DNA from: Dolichospermum flos-aquae CCAP 1403/13F
Lineage (GTDB): Bacteria; Cyanobacteriota; Cyanobacteriia; Cyanobacteriales; Nostocaceae
NCBI RefSeq assembly: GCF_012516395.1
Contig: NZ_CP051206.1
Location: 2,462,501-2,526,500 of the forward strand
Direction of reading: 5' to 3'
Length of the DNA: 64,000 bases
Shown: piece after piece, positions 18,890 through 28,658 of the stretch
Numbering within the stretch: the stretch's first letter is position 1
Layout of the letters: the number at the start of each line of letters is the position of its first letter
Position numbers and translations under genes: made by a program
The notes under the pieces: generated by a model
Told to the model about the DNA's origin: nothing
What the model saw: only the letters and a program-made list of their open reading frames with translations
The model's database searches: none

Positions 18890-19003
18890 TATGATTCTCC
18901 ATTTTTTTATAAACTAACTGAAACAGAGGACACAGAAAAAATATTTGCAGATAAATACACTCTTAATTCTCTCCGTGCCTCTGCGTCTCTGCGTGAAAAA
19001 AAT

Positions 19004-22000
19004 CTAATCTTTGATTATTTGTCGAGGTAGAATTGTTCCTTTAGCACCAATCATGCGATTATAAATTTGTCCTTGATGACCATAGGTAATCACATCTGTA
19101 ACCACCGATGATTCTGTCTTTGATTGCACTTCACAAGTTACATAAAATGTCTCACCAAAAGGCACTTTTGCAAATTGTTCAAAGTTCTTAATTTCTGATG
19201 GTAAACATCCAACTTGATGAAAGTGTTGTGTCCAAATCCAGAGAGAATGAATCTGGACATCTGCTATGTAGGAATTGAATGTTTGCACTGGGAATTGTCC
19301 CTGTTGTTGTGCTGTGGGTTCTGGTAAGTAGCATTCAATCGTTATCTGACTAGGGCTGGTATTTAAAACTGATTTTACGCCTTGAAAGGTGACTCCATGA
19401 AATAGGCTAGAAGCATTTACTTGATATAATTCTTGATTGGTTTTGAGGAGATTTTCATCCTGATTAAGGTTCAGGTTTCCATAATTAGGAGGTGTGGGGA
19501 TTTCTCGTTTGAGAATTAGATTTGTGCTGAAATGATAGCGGATTTTCCCGTCTGATGTCTTACTACTAATTTTAGCAGCAAATTCTATTTTCTGATTTTC
19601 ATGTTTCGCAAGTTCTTGAATTTCTAAAACATACTCATTTGTTGAGGTTTCATCAAAAACTATGCCTTTTAAAACTTTGAAATTGGGAGAACCAAAGGCT
19701 GTAAATCCAGGATAGAGTTGTTCACAAGCATTAGTCATCCATAATAACCCACAGGTGGCAGGAAGTACGGGACGACCGAGGATAACATGATCATGTAAAA
19801 ATGGGTTTTCGGCTAATGTTAATTGGCGGTTAATTCGATAGGTTTTTAACTCATTGGATAAGGTTGCAGGAACATAAATTAAGGGACTACCAATCACTAA
19901 TTGAACTGTGTCTTGATTAGCGGTAGTTAGTTCATTAACTAATATTTCCGTTCCTGTCTCTACGGGAATAACTTCAATTCCTCTTTCTGCAAAAGCTTTC
20001 TTTAGTTCTGATGATACCATGCCACTTTCCCAGGGACCCCAGTTAATAGCCATGACATGACAATTGGGGTAATTATGTTTAATTAAATGGGCAGATTTGT
20101 TCAGGATTTCATTGGCTATGGCATAATCTGATTGTCCCACATTGCCATAAAATCCCACCACAGAAGAAAACAAAACTAAATATTCCAATTGACTCGCTGG
20201 TACACACCGTAGAAGATTTTCTAAACCTTTAACTTTAGCTGCATAAACATTCTCAAAATCCTGAATTGATTTTTTTTCAATGCGTTTATCAGCTAAGTTT
20301 CCTGCACCATGAATTATGCCAGTTATCGCCCCAAAACGTTCAATTACATCTGCAAGTTTTGATTCTAGTAATACTGTGTCGGTAATATCTATGCTCAGAT
20401 ATTCTGCTTTTCCTCCTGCTTGTTCAATGGCTTTAAGAGTATTTTGAATTTCTCGCTGTGAGGAAATTGCTTGATACTTTTTCTGTACCATTATTGGTGT
20501 TGCTTTTTCCCCTTGGGCTTGGAAATTTTCTAAAATTCGCTGTTTTAATTCTGCTTCATTTTCGCAATTTTCTGCCCAAACTGGTTCAGGTTCTGGACTG
20601 GAACGCCCTAAAAGAATAAATTTACATTGATATTGCTGGGCGATTTTAATGACACATTGGGCTGTGATTCCTTTTGCACCACCACTAACTAGAAAAACTT
20701 GATCTTTGGTAATCTCTCTTTGAGAATTAGTAGTTGGTAACGGGCTGAAGTCTGCAATTAAAGTGACTCTTCCTTTTTTGCTATATCCTACTTCTTGAAT
20801 TAACAAGTTTGAATCATGAATTTCCGCGAGGATATGTTTTACAGATGTTTCTGGATCTATTTCTGGATTTAAGTCAAGGGAACGACAAAATACATTTTCC
20901 CATTCTTGATTAATACTCTTGCTAAGTCCGAATAATCCTCCAGAAATTGCACTAAAATCATGGGTTTCTCCTAATCCAAATTCACCATCTAAACGCGCAA
21001 CGTTAATAAAACAACTGCGGCCAAATTTTGCGGCTTCGTTGAGTGGTTCTTTCAGGTATTTAGCGATTAAGAAGACGTGACGCAGAATGGATTTATCTAT
21101 GTCTAATGGTGTTGCTGGGTGGAGATGAATAAATGCACCTACAGTACCATAATTATCAGCAATCTGTTCTAACTGTTGTTGTAAATTTTCTTCATTCCAA
21201 TCAGTTAAAACTACTCTATTGATTCCTTTATGAATATTTGAATCAATTCCAGGGAAACTTAAAACTACAGTTTTCCAACCTTTAGCTGTCAAACTTTCTG
21301 CTAATTTTTCAGTAGCAGAAGAACCATCATCAGTTATTAATACAATGTGGTTTTCAGGAAGAGAAAATTCTAAACTATCAGGTGTGGGAAGTTGCTGTAA
21401 TTTGGCAATACTGCGGCGGATATTTGGCAGAAATGTGGTTGTTGTGATCTCTACTATTTCTTCAGTCAATAAATTAGAAATTCCCTGGGCTTGTTGCTGC
21501 ATATAAGTGGCAATTTCGGACAAAGTTCTCAATTCTCCAATTTCTTCGAGGTTGGGTTTAGGTAAGTCGGGATATATTTCTAATAAACCTCCTAAAATTT
21601 CTACCCGTTTGATAGAATCAATTCCCAAATCTGCTTCCATATCCATTGACAGTTCTAACATTTCTACTGGGTAGCCTGTTTTATCACTGACAACTGTTAA
21701 CAGAATATCGCTTAAATCTGCGGGAATTTCTACTTCTGCTTTTTGTTCTTCAATTTCAGGTGTGGATGTTATTAATTCCGGTTGAGGAACTTCTACTAAT
21801 ACCTCTGTGGTAATAATTGCGGTTGATGTTTCTATCTGTTGATTTAAGACATCTGAAACTAAAGTTTGCATATATTCGGCAATTTGTTCCAAAGTTCTTA
21901 ATTGTCCCAATTCTTCGGGGTTGGGTTTAGGTAAATCGGGATATATTTCTAATAAACCTCCTAAAATTTCGACTCGTTTGATAGAATCAATTCCTAAATC

Positions 22001-25000
22001 TGCTTCCATATCCATTGACAGTTCTAACATTTCTACTGGGTAGCCTGTTTTATCACTGACAACGTTTAGTAGAGTTTGACTAAGGGTGGCTTTATCTATA
22101 TTTGGGATGATTTTTTCTTCACGCAGAGGCGCGGCGGCACAGAGAGGAAGAGGTGGAGATAAGTCGGTTTTTTCATCATTTTCTAAGTCTTGTTGAATTT
22201 GGGGAGAAAAAGTGGGTTGAGGATGATTTACATAATTGATGACTTTATTTTCTGAAGTCAGTAAATGAAAATGTTTTTGCAGAAGTTGAAAGTAATTTTG
22301 GGTATATTCATGTTGATATTTGAGATATTGTTCATGAATGCGGAGGGTATCACCTTGATGATCATGAAACCGCATCATGTTCTGTTCAGAATTGGAAATT
22401 GCTAGTTGCTGAGTTTGAGATTGATGTTCTGTAGGTTCATTATTTCCCAATAATGAATACTGCTGCTGCATTAATTGAGAAAATGTCTTTGTGTATTCTG
22501 TTTGATTTTGCAAAGATTGTTCATGAACATGGATAATATCCCGTTGTTGCTGGCTAAATTCTGTGATGAAATTTTCTAAGCTGTGAATAACTTTTTCAGA
22601 ATTTTGAGGGTGAATTTCTACTTGTTCTAATTTACCGTTGAGTGAAGTTGGAGGCTTTTCGTTACCCTGTGGTTGATGATTTTCGTTAATTGTTGGTTGG
22701 GAAGATATCACTCCTACATGATGACCATTTTCTAAAGCTTTCGCAAAGGCTTTTTGAGTTCTTTCGGTAATATTGGTACTATTTAACCGCACATTCAAAA
22801 CTTTTTGTTGAGGAATTTCGGGAATTTTAGTTACGACTTGATAGGGATCTAAATTTTGCAAAGATAACCCAGCTACCTGCAATTGAACTATGGCTTGTCG
22901 AAGAGTTTTGTCGCTATTTTTGGTATGATTTGGATTTACAGCTATAGCTATATGGGGTTGATCATTTAAAATCTCTTTTACCAAATTGGTAAGCACATTT
23001 TTAGGACCAAATTCCACAAAACAATAACCACCAGCAGCATAAATATTTTCAATCTCCTGCTGAAATAATACCTGATTGAACAATTGTTCTTTGAGGATTT
23101 TTTGGATAGCGTGGGGTTCTTGAGGATAACAGCCACCTGTAACATTAGTATAAACGGGAATTTGTGCTTCGTTGAAATTTACTTTTTCAACAGCTTGGGC
23201 AAAAGGTTTTTGAGCATGAGATACTAATGGTGTATGAAATGCTGCGGAAACTCCTAATAGAAAAGTAGTAAAACCTTGTTTTTTGAGAATATCTTGGACT
23301 TGACTAATTTCCTCTTTCTTCCCAGCTAATACTATTTGGTGCTGAGAATTTTTATTAGCAACTGCTACCTGGGGAAACTTTTTAATTACTTCCGTTATCT
23401 GCTGAATATCTCCTTTAACGGCTAACATTCCTCCAGCATCAAAATTGGGATTTGCCGGTGCAGCCATAGCTTGTCCTCTAGCTTTTGCTAAGAACAAATA
23501 ATCTTCTTCATTTAATACACCTGCAACCCACAAAGCTGTTAATTCACCAAAGCTATGACCAGCAACAAAATCAGGTTTAAATCCAGCTTGTTGCAAAATT
23601 TTATATAAACCCGCACTAAATACTCCAATTGCTGGTTGTGCATATTCAGTTTTTTGCAACGTTGCTAACTGAACTTGCTTTTGTGCTTCATCAAAAACAG
23701 GCTGAGGAAATACTACCGTTGACAAGGGCTGTAACCCGTCCTCACACAAAAGGCTATCCATGTGCGTATAGGTTTGGCGCAAGCAGGGAAAATTCATCAC
23801 CAACTCCCGCCCCATTTCTAAGTATTGTGAACCTTGTCCAGAAAACAAAGCCACTACTTTACTTGTCGGATTTATCCCCTTTTGACGGTAGTAAATCCCT
23901 TGAGGATGTTCCCAGGATTCGGCTTCAGGCTTCTGTTTTAGCCCTGCAATCGCAATTTTTAGTAATTCCTCAGCTTGCGCTAAATCATTAGCTACAAAGC
24001 CCATTCTGGCATAATTAACGGGAATTTTCCTGGTTTGAGAATCAGTAATTAATTGTTGATAGTGTCTTTCTTTACCCTCAATCTGTAATTGTTGCTGGAT
24101 TTGTTGACAACGAGATAACAACTCTGAAGAGGTGGGGGCAAATAGCAGTAAGGATTCTGGCCTATGGTGTAAACGGTAAGGGTGATGATGTTCATGCTCG
24201 TATTCTTCCAGGACAACGTGATAATTTGTACCACCAAAGCCAAAAGCACTGACTCCTGCCCTTCTTGGTTGGGTAGGATGACTTACCCAAGGTCTAGTTT
24301 CCGTATTTAAATAAAATGGCGAGTTCTCAATATTCAGTTTAGGATGGGGTTTACTGACATTGATCGTCGGTGGTAAGACTTTGTGGTGCAACGCTAAAGC
24401 CGCTTTGATGAGACTAGCTGCACCAGCCGCCGCCTTAGTATGTCCAATTTGAGATTTGACAGTTCCCAAAGCAATATGCTGTTTTTTCGGGTTATTTTCG
24501 CCAAAAACGCTGGTAATAGATGTAAATTCTGTAGGATCTCCTACCATCGTTCCCGTGCCATGTGCTTCGATTAATCCTACACTAGCAGGGGAAACACCTG
24601 CATCTGTATAGGCACGAACCAAAGAACTAATTTGTCCTTCTGCGCGAGGTGCGTAAATACTTTTATACTTGCCATCGCTAGAACTGCCCATCCCTTTAAT
24701 GACTGCATAGATGCGATCGCCATCTCGTTGGGCATCTTCTAGGCGTTTAAGTACCAGCATTCCCACGCCTTCGCCTAATAGCATTCCATCTGCATCAGTA
24801 TCAAAGGGTCTTACCTTTTCTCCAGGGGAAACAGCAGGGGTTTTACTGAAGCACATATAGGCGAAAATTGAGTTATCCGTATCCACCCCGCCAGTTATCA
24901 TCATGTCGGCGCGATGTTCTACTAACTCGCTAATAGCCATTCTTAATGCACCTAGCGAACTCGCACAGGCTGCATCCACTACGCAATTCATTCCGCCCAA

Positions 25001-25726
25001 ATCCAGACGGTTGGCGATACGTCCAGAAATCACATTAGCTAACATTCCGGGGAAGGCATTTTCGTCCCATTGCACATATCCACTTTTGAGTTTTTCAATA
25101 ATTTTCTGGCTATCTTCATCTGATAAACCACTATTTTTGAGAACTTTTTTCCAAAGTGGATCTTGCAATCTTGCACCTAAAGGAACAGCCAATTGTCTAC
25201 CAATTGCTACTCCTAATATTACTCCTGTTCGTTCGTGATTAAATTGGCGAGATGCCCCATAACCAGCATCTTCTAATGCCTCTTTTGCCACTACCAAACC
25301 GAGTAATTGAGAAATATCTGTCACCTCCAAAATATTAGGAGGTAAGCCAAATTCCATGGGATTAAAATCAATATCTGGTAAAAAACCACCCCGTTTACAA
25401 TAGGTTTTATCCGGTGTTTTCGGATCTGGATCATAATAATCATCTATTTGCCAACGGGAAGCCGGAACATCAGTAATACAATCCACTTTCTGAATAATAT
25501 TTTCCCAGTATTCCTGTAAATTCTTCGCCTGGGGAAAAATAGAAGCCATCCCAACAATTGCTACATTAGTTGTTCGCAATTTAGCATTAATTTCATTTTT
25601 CATCTCTGTGGTATCAGGCATATTTTTTTTAACCTTTATCATCTTGAGTACAGACTTTTCACAGTTACTAATTTCAGATTGCAACTGTGCAAAAGCAGCT
25701 TCAAATTTGGAAGCAGCCATGATCAT
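19004..25726 (-). CDS. PfaA/HglE-like iterative Type I polyketide synthase (KS-AT-ACP-ACP-KR-DH)
   Basis: A 2240-residue multidomain synthase. KS: about 52-500, active Cys in DAACASS (C254), with EAHGTG and the KSQIGHTKAA His block. AT: about 640-930, GHSFGE Ser near 724. A linker (about 1050-1210) has two repeats of a Glu/Gln-rich helix around HEQ-L--Q-EYT--Y-QL. Two nearly identical ACPs with LGIDSIKRVEIL near 1245 and 1369. KR with VSGGAKGITAQC near 1679. A hotdog DH at about 1960-2235 with HVILGRPVLP (HxxxGxxxxP). This is the order of PUFA synthase PfaA plus a dehydratase, and resembles HglE of heterocyst glycolipid synthesis. It should build a long, partly or fully reduced acyl chain. 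AGAGGG lies 4 and 10 bases before the two possible ATGs (25726, 25720). Confidence 0.92.
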   Translation of the reverse strand: MIMAASKFEAAFAQLQSEISNCEKSVLKMIKVKKNMPDTTEMKNEINAKLRTTNVAIVGMASIFPQAKNLQEYWENIIQKVDCITDVPASRWQIDDYYDPDPKTPDKTYCKRGGFLPDIDFNPMEFGLPPNILEVTDISQLLGLVVAKEALEDAGYGASRQFNHERTGVILGVAIGRQLAVPLGARLQDPLWKKVLKNSGLSDEDSQKIIEKLKSGYVQWDENAFPGMLANVISGRIANRLDLGGMNCVVDAACASSLGALRMAISELVEHRADMMITGGVDTDNSIFAYMCFSKTPAVSPGEKVRPFDTDADGMLLGEGVGMLVLKRLEDAQRDGDRIYAVIKGMGSSSDGKYKSIYAPRAEGQISSLVRAYTDAGVSPASVGLIEAHGTGTMVGDPTEFTSITSVFGENNPKKQHIALGTVKSQIGHTKAAAGAASLIKAALALHHKVLPPTINVSKPHPKLNIENSPFYLNTETRPWVSHPTQPRRAGVSAFGFGGTNYHVVLEEYEHEHHHPYRLHHRPESLLLFAPTSSELLSRCQQIQQQLQIEGKERHYQQLITDSQTRKIPVNYARMGFVANDLAQAEELLKIAIAGLKQKPEAESWEHPQGIYYRQKGINPTSKVVALFSGQGSQYLEMGRELVMNFPCLRQTYTHMDSLLCEDGLQPLSTVVFPQPVFDEAQKQVQLATLQKTEYAQPAIGVFSAGLYKILQQAGFKPDFVAGHSFGELTALWVAGVLNEEDYLFLAKARGQAMAAPANPNFDAGGMLAVKGDIQQITEVIKKFPQVAVANKNSQHQIVLAGKKEEISQVQDILKKQGFTTFLLGVSAAFHTPLVSHAQKPFAQAVEKVNFNEAQIPVYTNVTGGCYPQEPHAIQKILKEQLFNQVLFQQEIENIYAAGGYCFVEFGPKNVLTNLVKEILNDQPHIAIAVNPNHTKNSDKTLRQAIVQLQVAGLSLQNLDPYQVVTKIPEIPQQKVLNVRLNSTNITERTQKAFAKALENGHHVGVISSQPTINENHQPQGNEKPPTSLNGKLEQVEIHPQNSEKVIHSLENFITEFSQQQRDIIHVHEQSLQNQTEYTKTFSQLMQQQYSLLGNNEPTEHQSQTQQLAISNSEQNMMRFHDHQGDTLRIHEQYLKYQHEYTQNYFQLLQKHFHLLTSENKVINYVNHPQPTFSPQIQQDLENDEKTDLSPPLPLCAAAPLREEKIIPNIDKATLSQTLLNVVSDKTGYPVEMLELSMDMEADLGIDSIKRVEILGGLLEIYPDLPKPNPEELGQLRTLEQIAEYMQTLVSDVLNQQIETSTAIITTEVLVEVPQPELITSTPEIEEQKAEVEIPADLSDILLTVVSDKTGYPVEMLELSMDMEADLGIDSIKRVEILGGLLEIYPDLPKPNLEEIGELRTLSEIATYMQQQAQGISNLLTEEIVEITTTTFLPNIRRSIAKLQQLPTPDSLEFSLPENHIVLITDDGSSATEKLAESLTAKGWKTVVLSFPGIDSNIHKGINRVVLTDWNEENLQQQLEQIADNYGTVGAFIHLHPATPLDIDKSILRHVFLIAKYLKEPLNEAAKFGRSCFINVARLDGEFGLGETHDFSAISGGLFGLSKSINQEWENVFCRSLDLNPEIDPETSVKHILAEIHDSNLLIQEVGYSKKGRVTLIADFSPLPTTNSQREITKDQVFLVSGGAKGITAQCVIKIAQQYQCKFILLGRSSPEPEPVWAENCENEAELKQRILENFQAQGEKATPIMVQKKYQAISSQREIQNTLKAIEQAGGKAEYLSIDITDTVLLESKLADVIERFGAITGIIHGAGNLADKRIEKKSIQDFENVYAAKVKGLENLLRCVPASQLEYLVLFSSVVGFYGNVGQSDYAIANEILNKSAHLIKHNYPNCHVMAINWGPWESGMVSSELKKAFAERGIEVIPVETGTEILVNELTTANQDTVQLVIGSPLIYVPATLSNELKTYRINRQLTLAENPFLHDHVILGRPVLPATCGLLWMTNACEQLYPGFTAFGSPNFKVLKGIVFDETSTNEYVLEIQELAKHENQKIEFAAKISSKTSDGKIRYHFSTNLILKREIPTPPNYGNLNLNQDENLLKTNQELYQVNASSLFHGVTFQGVKSVLNTSPSQITIECYLPEPTAQQQGQFPVQTFNSYIADVQIHSLWIWTQHFHQVGCLPSEIKNFEQFAKVPFGETFYVTCEVQSKTESSVVTDVITYGHQGQIYNRMIGAKGTILPRQIIKD

Positions 25727-26560
25727 ATTTCCCTCTTTTGATCGAGCAATATAGAGGTGAACAGCAGCTTGTTTTTTGACTAAATTAAACTAAGCTAGAA
25801 TTGATTTTCATTCTTAACAGTATTGAAATCTGAACTCGACATAAATTATTGATAAATATTGTGGCGATTAAATATGAAATAGTCTGATTAATCCTCCAGA
25901 CTATAAATTAAATTTTCGCCTATATTAATCTGAGTTTGGTGACAACCCTATTGCAACTCATAAGCAACTTACGTGCAACTTTATAAAAGTCTTGCAGATG
26001 TAAAATTGATAGAGTCGTCGCAGAAATATCTTTGCTTATCCAATACACTAATTATTATCTAAGTTTTAGCCATTTTGACTAAAGTTGCATAGAGATTGCA
26101 TATTATTAGTTCCAACTTATTGAAAACTTTATTTTACAATAACTAAGAATAACAAATTCTCTGGATAGAAATAGAATGTGCAATATGTAATTATTGTTCA
26201 TTAGTTTCTAATGCTAAATAGTTATTTTTTACATCTATCTCCAGAAATATCTTTTCACCTTTGTAAAATAGATCACTATTAAATATATCTCAGGAGTTAA
26301 AAATATATTTTTTCATCAACTTAACTCCTAAATTTGAGATAATGCAAAATTAGTAATCCTCTATTTAAAGAATTAAAAATTTGAGGCTTGCGATTTTTAC
26401 AAATCCCAGATAGTGCGATAAACAAGGTTCTATGAAACAATCTGTTGCATATAGGTTGAAATTCCCAAAAAATAAGTTTACTCTAAATTATTAAATCAGG
26501 GAAATTTAGACTGTGAATTTCAAACAGTCTTCGAGCATAAAATTAGTCAATTAAACGTTA
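25727..26560. other. Long AT-rich intergenic region, PKS operon promoter side
   Basis: It separates the leftward PKS operon from a rightward small gene, so it should hold divergent promoters. I scanned it for an NtcA-type GTA-N8-TAC site and for a TCCGGA heterocyst motif and saw neither. No ORF of note and no large inverted repeat. The unusual length suggests regulatory content or long leaders. Confidence 0.45.
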
Positions 26561-26617
26561 TTGCATTATTTGGCTTCTGCAATATTGGAATTACAAAAAC
26601 TACAAGGAATTGCTGGC

Positions 26618-26947
26618 ATGAGACTATCTGAATTAGATCCACTCATCCCGCTGAATGAGTTACGAGAACAACTCCTAAAATTACCAAAAGGTTACTCATT
26701 TCATGAAGATGAATTAGTAGATTTTCTATCACGGAGAAGATGGCCTGAAAGCAATCGTCGAATTGATAGAACCACATTCTGGCGGTGGCGGAATGACAAC
26801 GCTATTGAACATCAAAAAATCTTCAGTCGCTTGGATCTTCTCAAACTTTGTCAAATTTGTGATCATTATCGAGTAGACGGAACCCGCAGCGAATATTTGG
26901 CAATCATGCGGAAGAAAAAAGAGAAAGAGGTTGTGTTAAATAAATAA
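26618..26947 (+). CDS. Small hypothetical protein, possible DNA-binding regulator
   Basis: A 109-residue basic protein of no family I recognise. The frame extends up to a TTG at 26561, but ATG 26618 has AAGGA nine bases before it and I prefer it. The middle reads HEDELVDFLSRRRWPESNRRIDRTTFWRWRNDN, an arginine- and tryptophan-rich stretch that could be a helix-turn-helix recognition region, and the tail is lysine-rich (MRKKKEKE). It lies between the divergent PKS operon and the exporter genes, where a pathway regulator would be expected. That role is inference. Confidence 0.6.
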   Translation: MRLSELDPLIPLNELREQLLKLPKGYSFHEDELVDFLSRRRWPESNRRIDRTTFWRWRNDNAIEHQKIFSRLDLLKLCQICDHYRVDGTRSEYLAIMRKKKEKEVVLNK

Positions 26948-27123
26948 AATTTTGATCATGGTAATTGGTAATAGTCAGCAACTAATTACCAATTACCTGG
27001 CAGAATTTTAGTATTTAAGTATTTTATGTAACTTTCCATTTAGTCAACCAAAGTAAAGAATTTTTGATTAGTTGTATTTTGTTGGATATTAAGGTTATCA
27101 ATTAATCCAGTTAAGTTAATTAT

Positions 27124-27200
27124 GTAGGTTGGGTTGACGACAGGAAACCCAACAAAATGATTGATAATGTTGGGTGGTGCTGTCACTTAACCCAACCTAC
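27124..27200. repeat. MITE-like element with GTAGGTTGGGTT terminal inverted repeats
   Basis: A 77-bp element with 12-bp perfect terminal inverted repeats (GTAGGTTGGGTT and its complement) and an internal AACCCAACA/TGTTGGGT pair. A truncated relative is at 58411-58466. It has no coding capacity. It sits in the 370-bp gap before the devB-like gene. Confidence 0.75.
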
Positions 27201-27317
27201 TTTTTCTTAACTGAACCAGATAAGGTTATCAAGAGATGCTATCAAGTGTAATGGCTTTTCTGTCTCTAATTTAGAGTCAGAAATATTGTCATATTTCCTA
27301 ATTTAAAAGACAAAATT

Positions 27318-28520
27318 ATGGTACACAAAGAAAAGCACTCATTCACAAAACCTATGAGTTTGTGGCCGATAATGTTAGGAAGTGCTGGAGTTATAGCTAC
27401 TAGCATAATATCTATCTATAGCCTTTCATATTTTCAGAAAACGTCTAAATCATCCCCGACCATATCTTCTATTTCTCCCATTTCAGCCCCTACTATTACT
27501 GCTGTTGCTGCTTTAGGACGTTTAGAACCCCAAGGAGAAGTAATTCGTCTCTCCGCACCTAATTCTCAAACAGGGATAAGAGTTAATCAACTCCTAGTTA
27601 AAAAAGGAGATAAAATTCGTCAAGGACAATTAGTAGCAATTCTTGATAATTATATACCTAATCTTGCAGCTTTAGAAAAAGCAAACCGACAAGTAGAAGT
27701 TAGTCGAGCGAATCTTCAACAAGTAGAAGCAGGGGCAAAAGGAGGGGATATTTCAGCCCAAAAAGCCACAATTTCTCGTTTAGAAGCTGATTTACGAGGA
27801 TCAGTTTCTACTCAAAAAGCCACAATTTCTCGTTTAGAAGCTGAACTAAAAAATTCAGAAACCGAAAATAAACGCTATCAGAAATTATATCAAGATGGTG
27901 CTATTTCTGCTTCTGATGCAGATACTAAAAGATTACGCCGGGATACTGTGCAAGAACAACTTAATGAAGCTAATGCTAGTCTAAAACGAACTATAGAAAC
28001 TTTGCAAAAACAGTTAACTGAATCTCAAGCTAGACTTAATAGTATTGCAGAAATTCGCCCCACAGATGTGCAACTAGCTCAAGCAAATGTAAAAAGTGCT
28101 ATAGCATCTGTTCAACAAGCTCAAGCCGAGCTAAATTTAAGTTCTATCCGTTCCCCTATTGATGCTCAAGTTCTAAAAATTAATACTTGGCCAGGAGAAA
28201 TAATTGGCAATAAAGGCATAGTAGAACTAGGACAAACTCAACAAATGTATGTAGTTGCAGAAGTCTACGAAACTGATATTAAAAAAGTTCGTTTAGGTCA
28301 ATCAGTAACTATCACCAGTGAGGCTTTTAGCGGAAAATTAAAGGGAACTGTCGCAGATATTGGTTTACAAATTGGTAGACAAAATATCTTCAATACTAAT
28401 CCCGGTTCAGATACAGATAACAAAATAGTTGATGTGAAAATTCGCATTGACAACTCGGCAGATAATCAACGAGTTTCTAGTTTAACTAATTTACAGGTAC
28501 AGGCACTTATTAAAATATAA
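27318..28520 (+). CDS. devB: DevB-like membrane fusion protein (HlyD family)
   Basis: A 400-residue periplasmic adaptor. One N-terminal membrane helix (about 15-38) anchors it, ALGRLEPQGEVIRLSAP starts the lipoyl/barrel part, and a long coiled-coil hairpin covers about 115-260. LGQTQQMYVVAEVYETDIKKVRLGQ is the typical DevB C-terminal barrel. DevB joins the inner-membrane ABC exporter DevCA to a TolC-type outer-membrane channel; the classic system exports heterocyst glycolipids. The coiled coil carries an in-frame 54-bp tandem duplication (repeats start at 27759 and 27813). The gene heads a devBCA-order cluster next to the PKS operon. Confidence 0.88.
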   Translation: MVHKEKHSFTKPMSLWPIMLGSAGVIATSIISIYSLSYFQKTSKSSPTISSISPISAPTITAVAALGRLEPQGEVIRLSAPNSQTGIRVNQLLVKKGDKIRQGQLVAILDNYIPNLAALEKANRQVEVSRANLQQVEAGAKGGDISAQKATISRLEADLRGSVSTQKATISRLEAELKNSETENKRYQKLYQDGAISASDADTKRLRRDTVQEQLNEANASLKRTIETLQKQLTESQARLNSIAEIRPTDVQLAQANVKSAIASVQQAQAELNLSSIRSPIDAQVLKINTWPGEIIGNKGIVELGQTQQMYVVAEVYETDIKKVRLGQSVTITSEAFSGKLKGTVADIGLQIGRQNIFNTNPGSDTDNKIVDVKIRIDNSADNQRVSSLTNLQVQALIKI

Positions 28521-28658
28521 CAAAGTCTGAACTATGATTTGTCTGATTAATTTGATTTGGATGATTTATATCGCGGTATGCACTTGAATGAGATACATCA
28601 TAGTCCCCTCCTCGCTTGCGGGGTGGGGTGCATTTATATAAGGAATAGGAGGTAAAAC

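Noticed and set aside
19004-25726. Identity as the main heterocyst glycolipid synthase HglE
   Set aside because: Domain order is similar, but the neighbours (PfaB, PfaD, C domain, ACP) differ from the hglE/hetN/hetI region as I recall it, and a C-terminal DH is present.
25727-26560. NtcA-box or heterocyst TCCGGA promoter motif upstream of the PKS operon
   Set aside because: Looked for GTA-N8-TAC and TCCGGA by eye and found neither, so no regulator is assigned.
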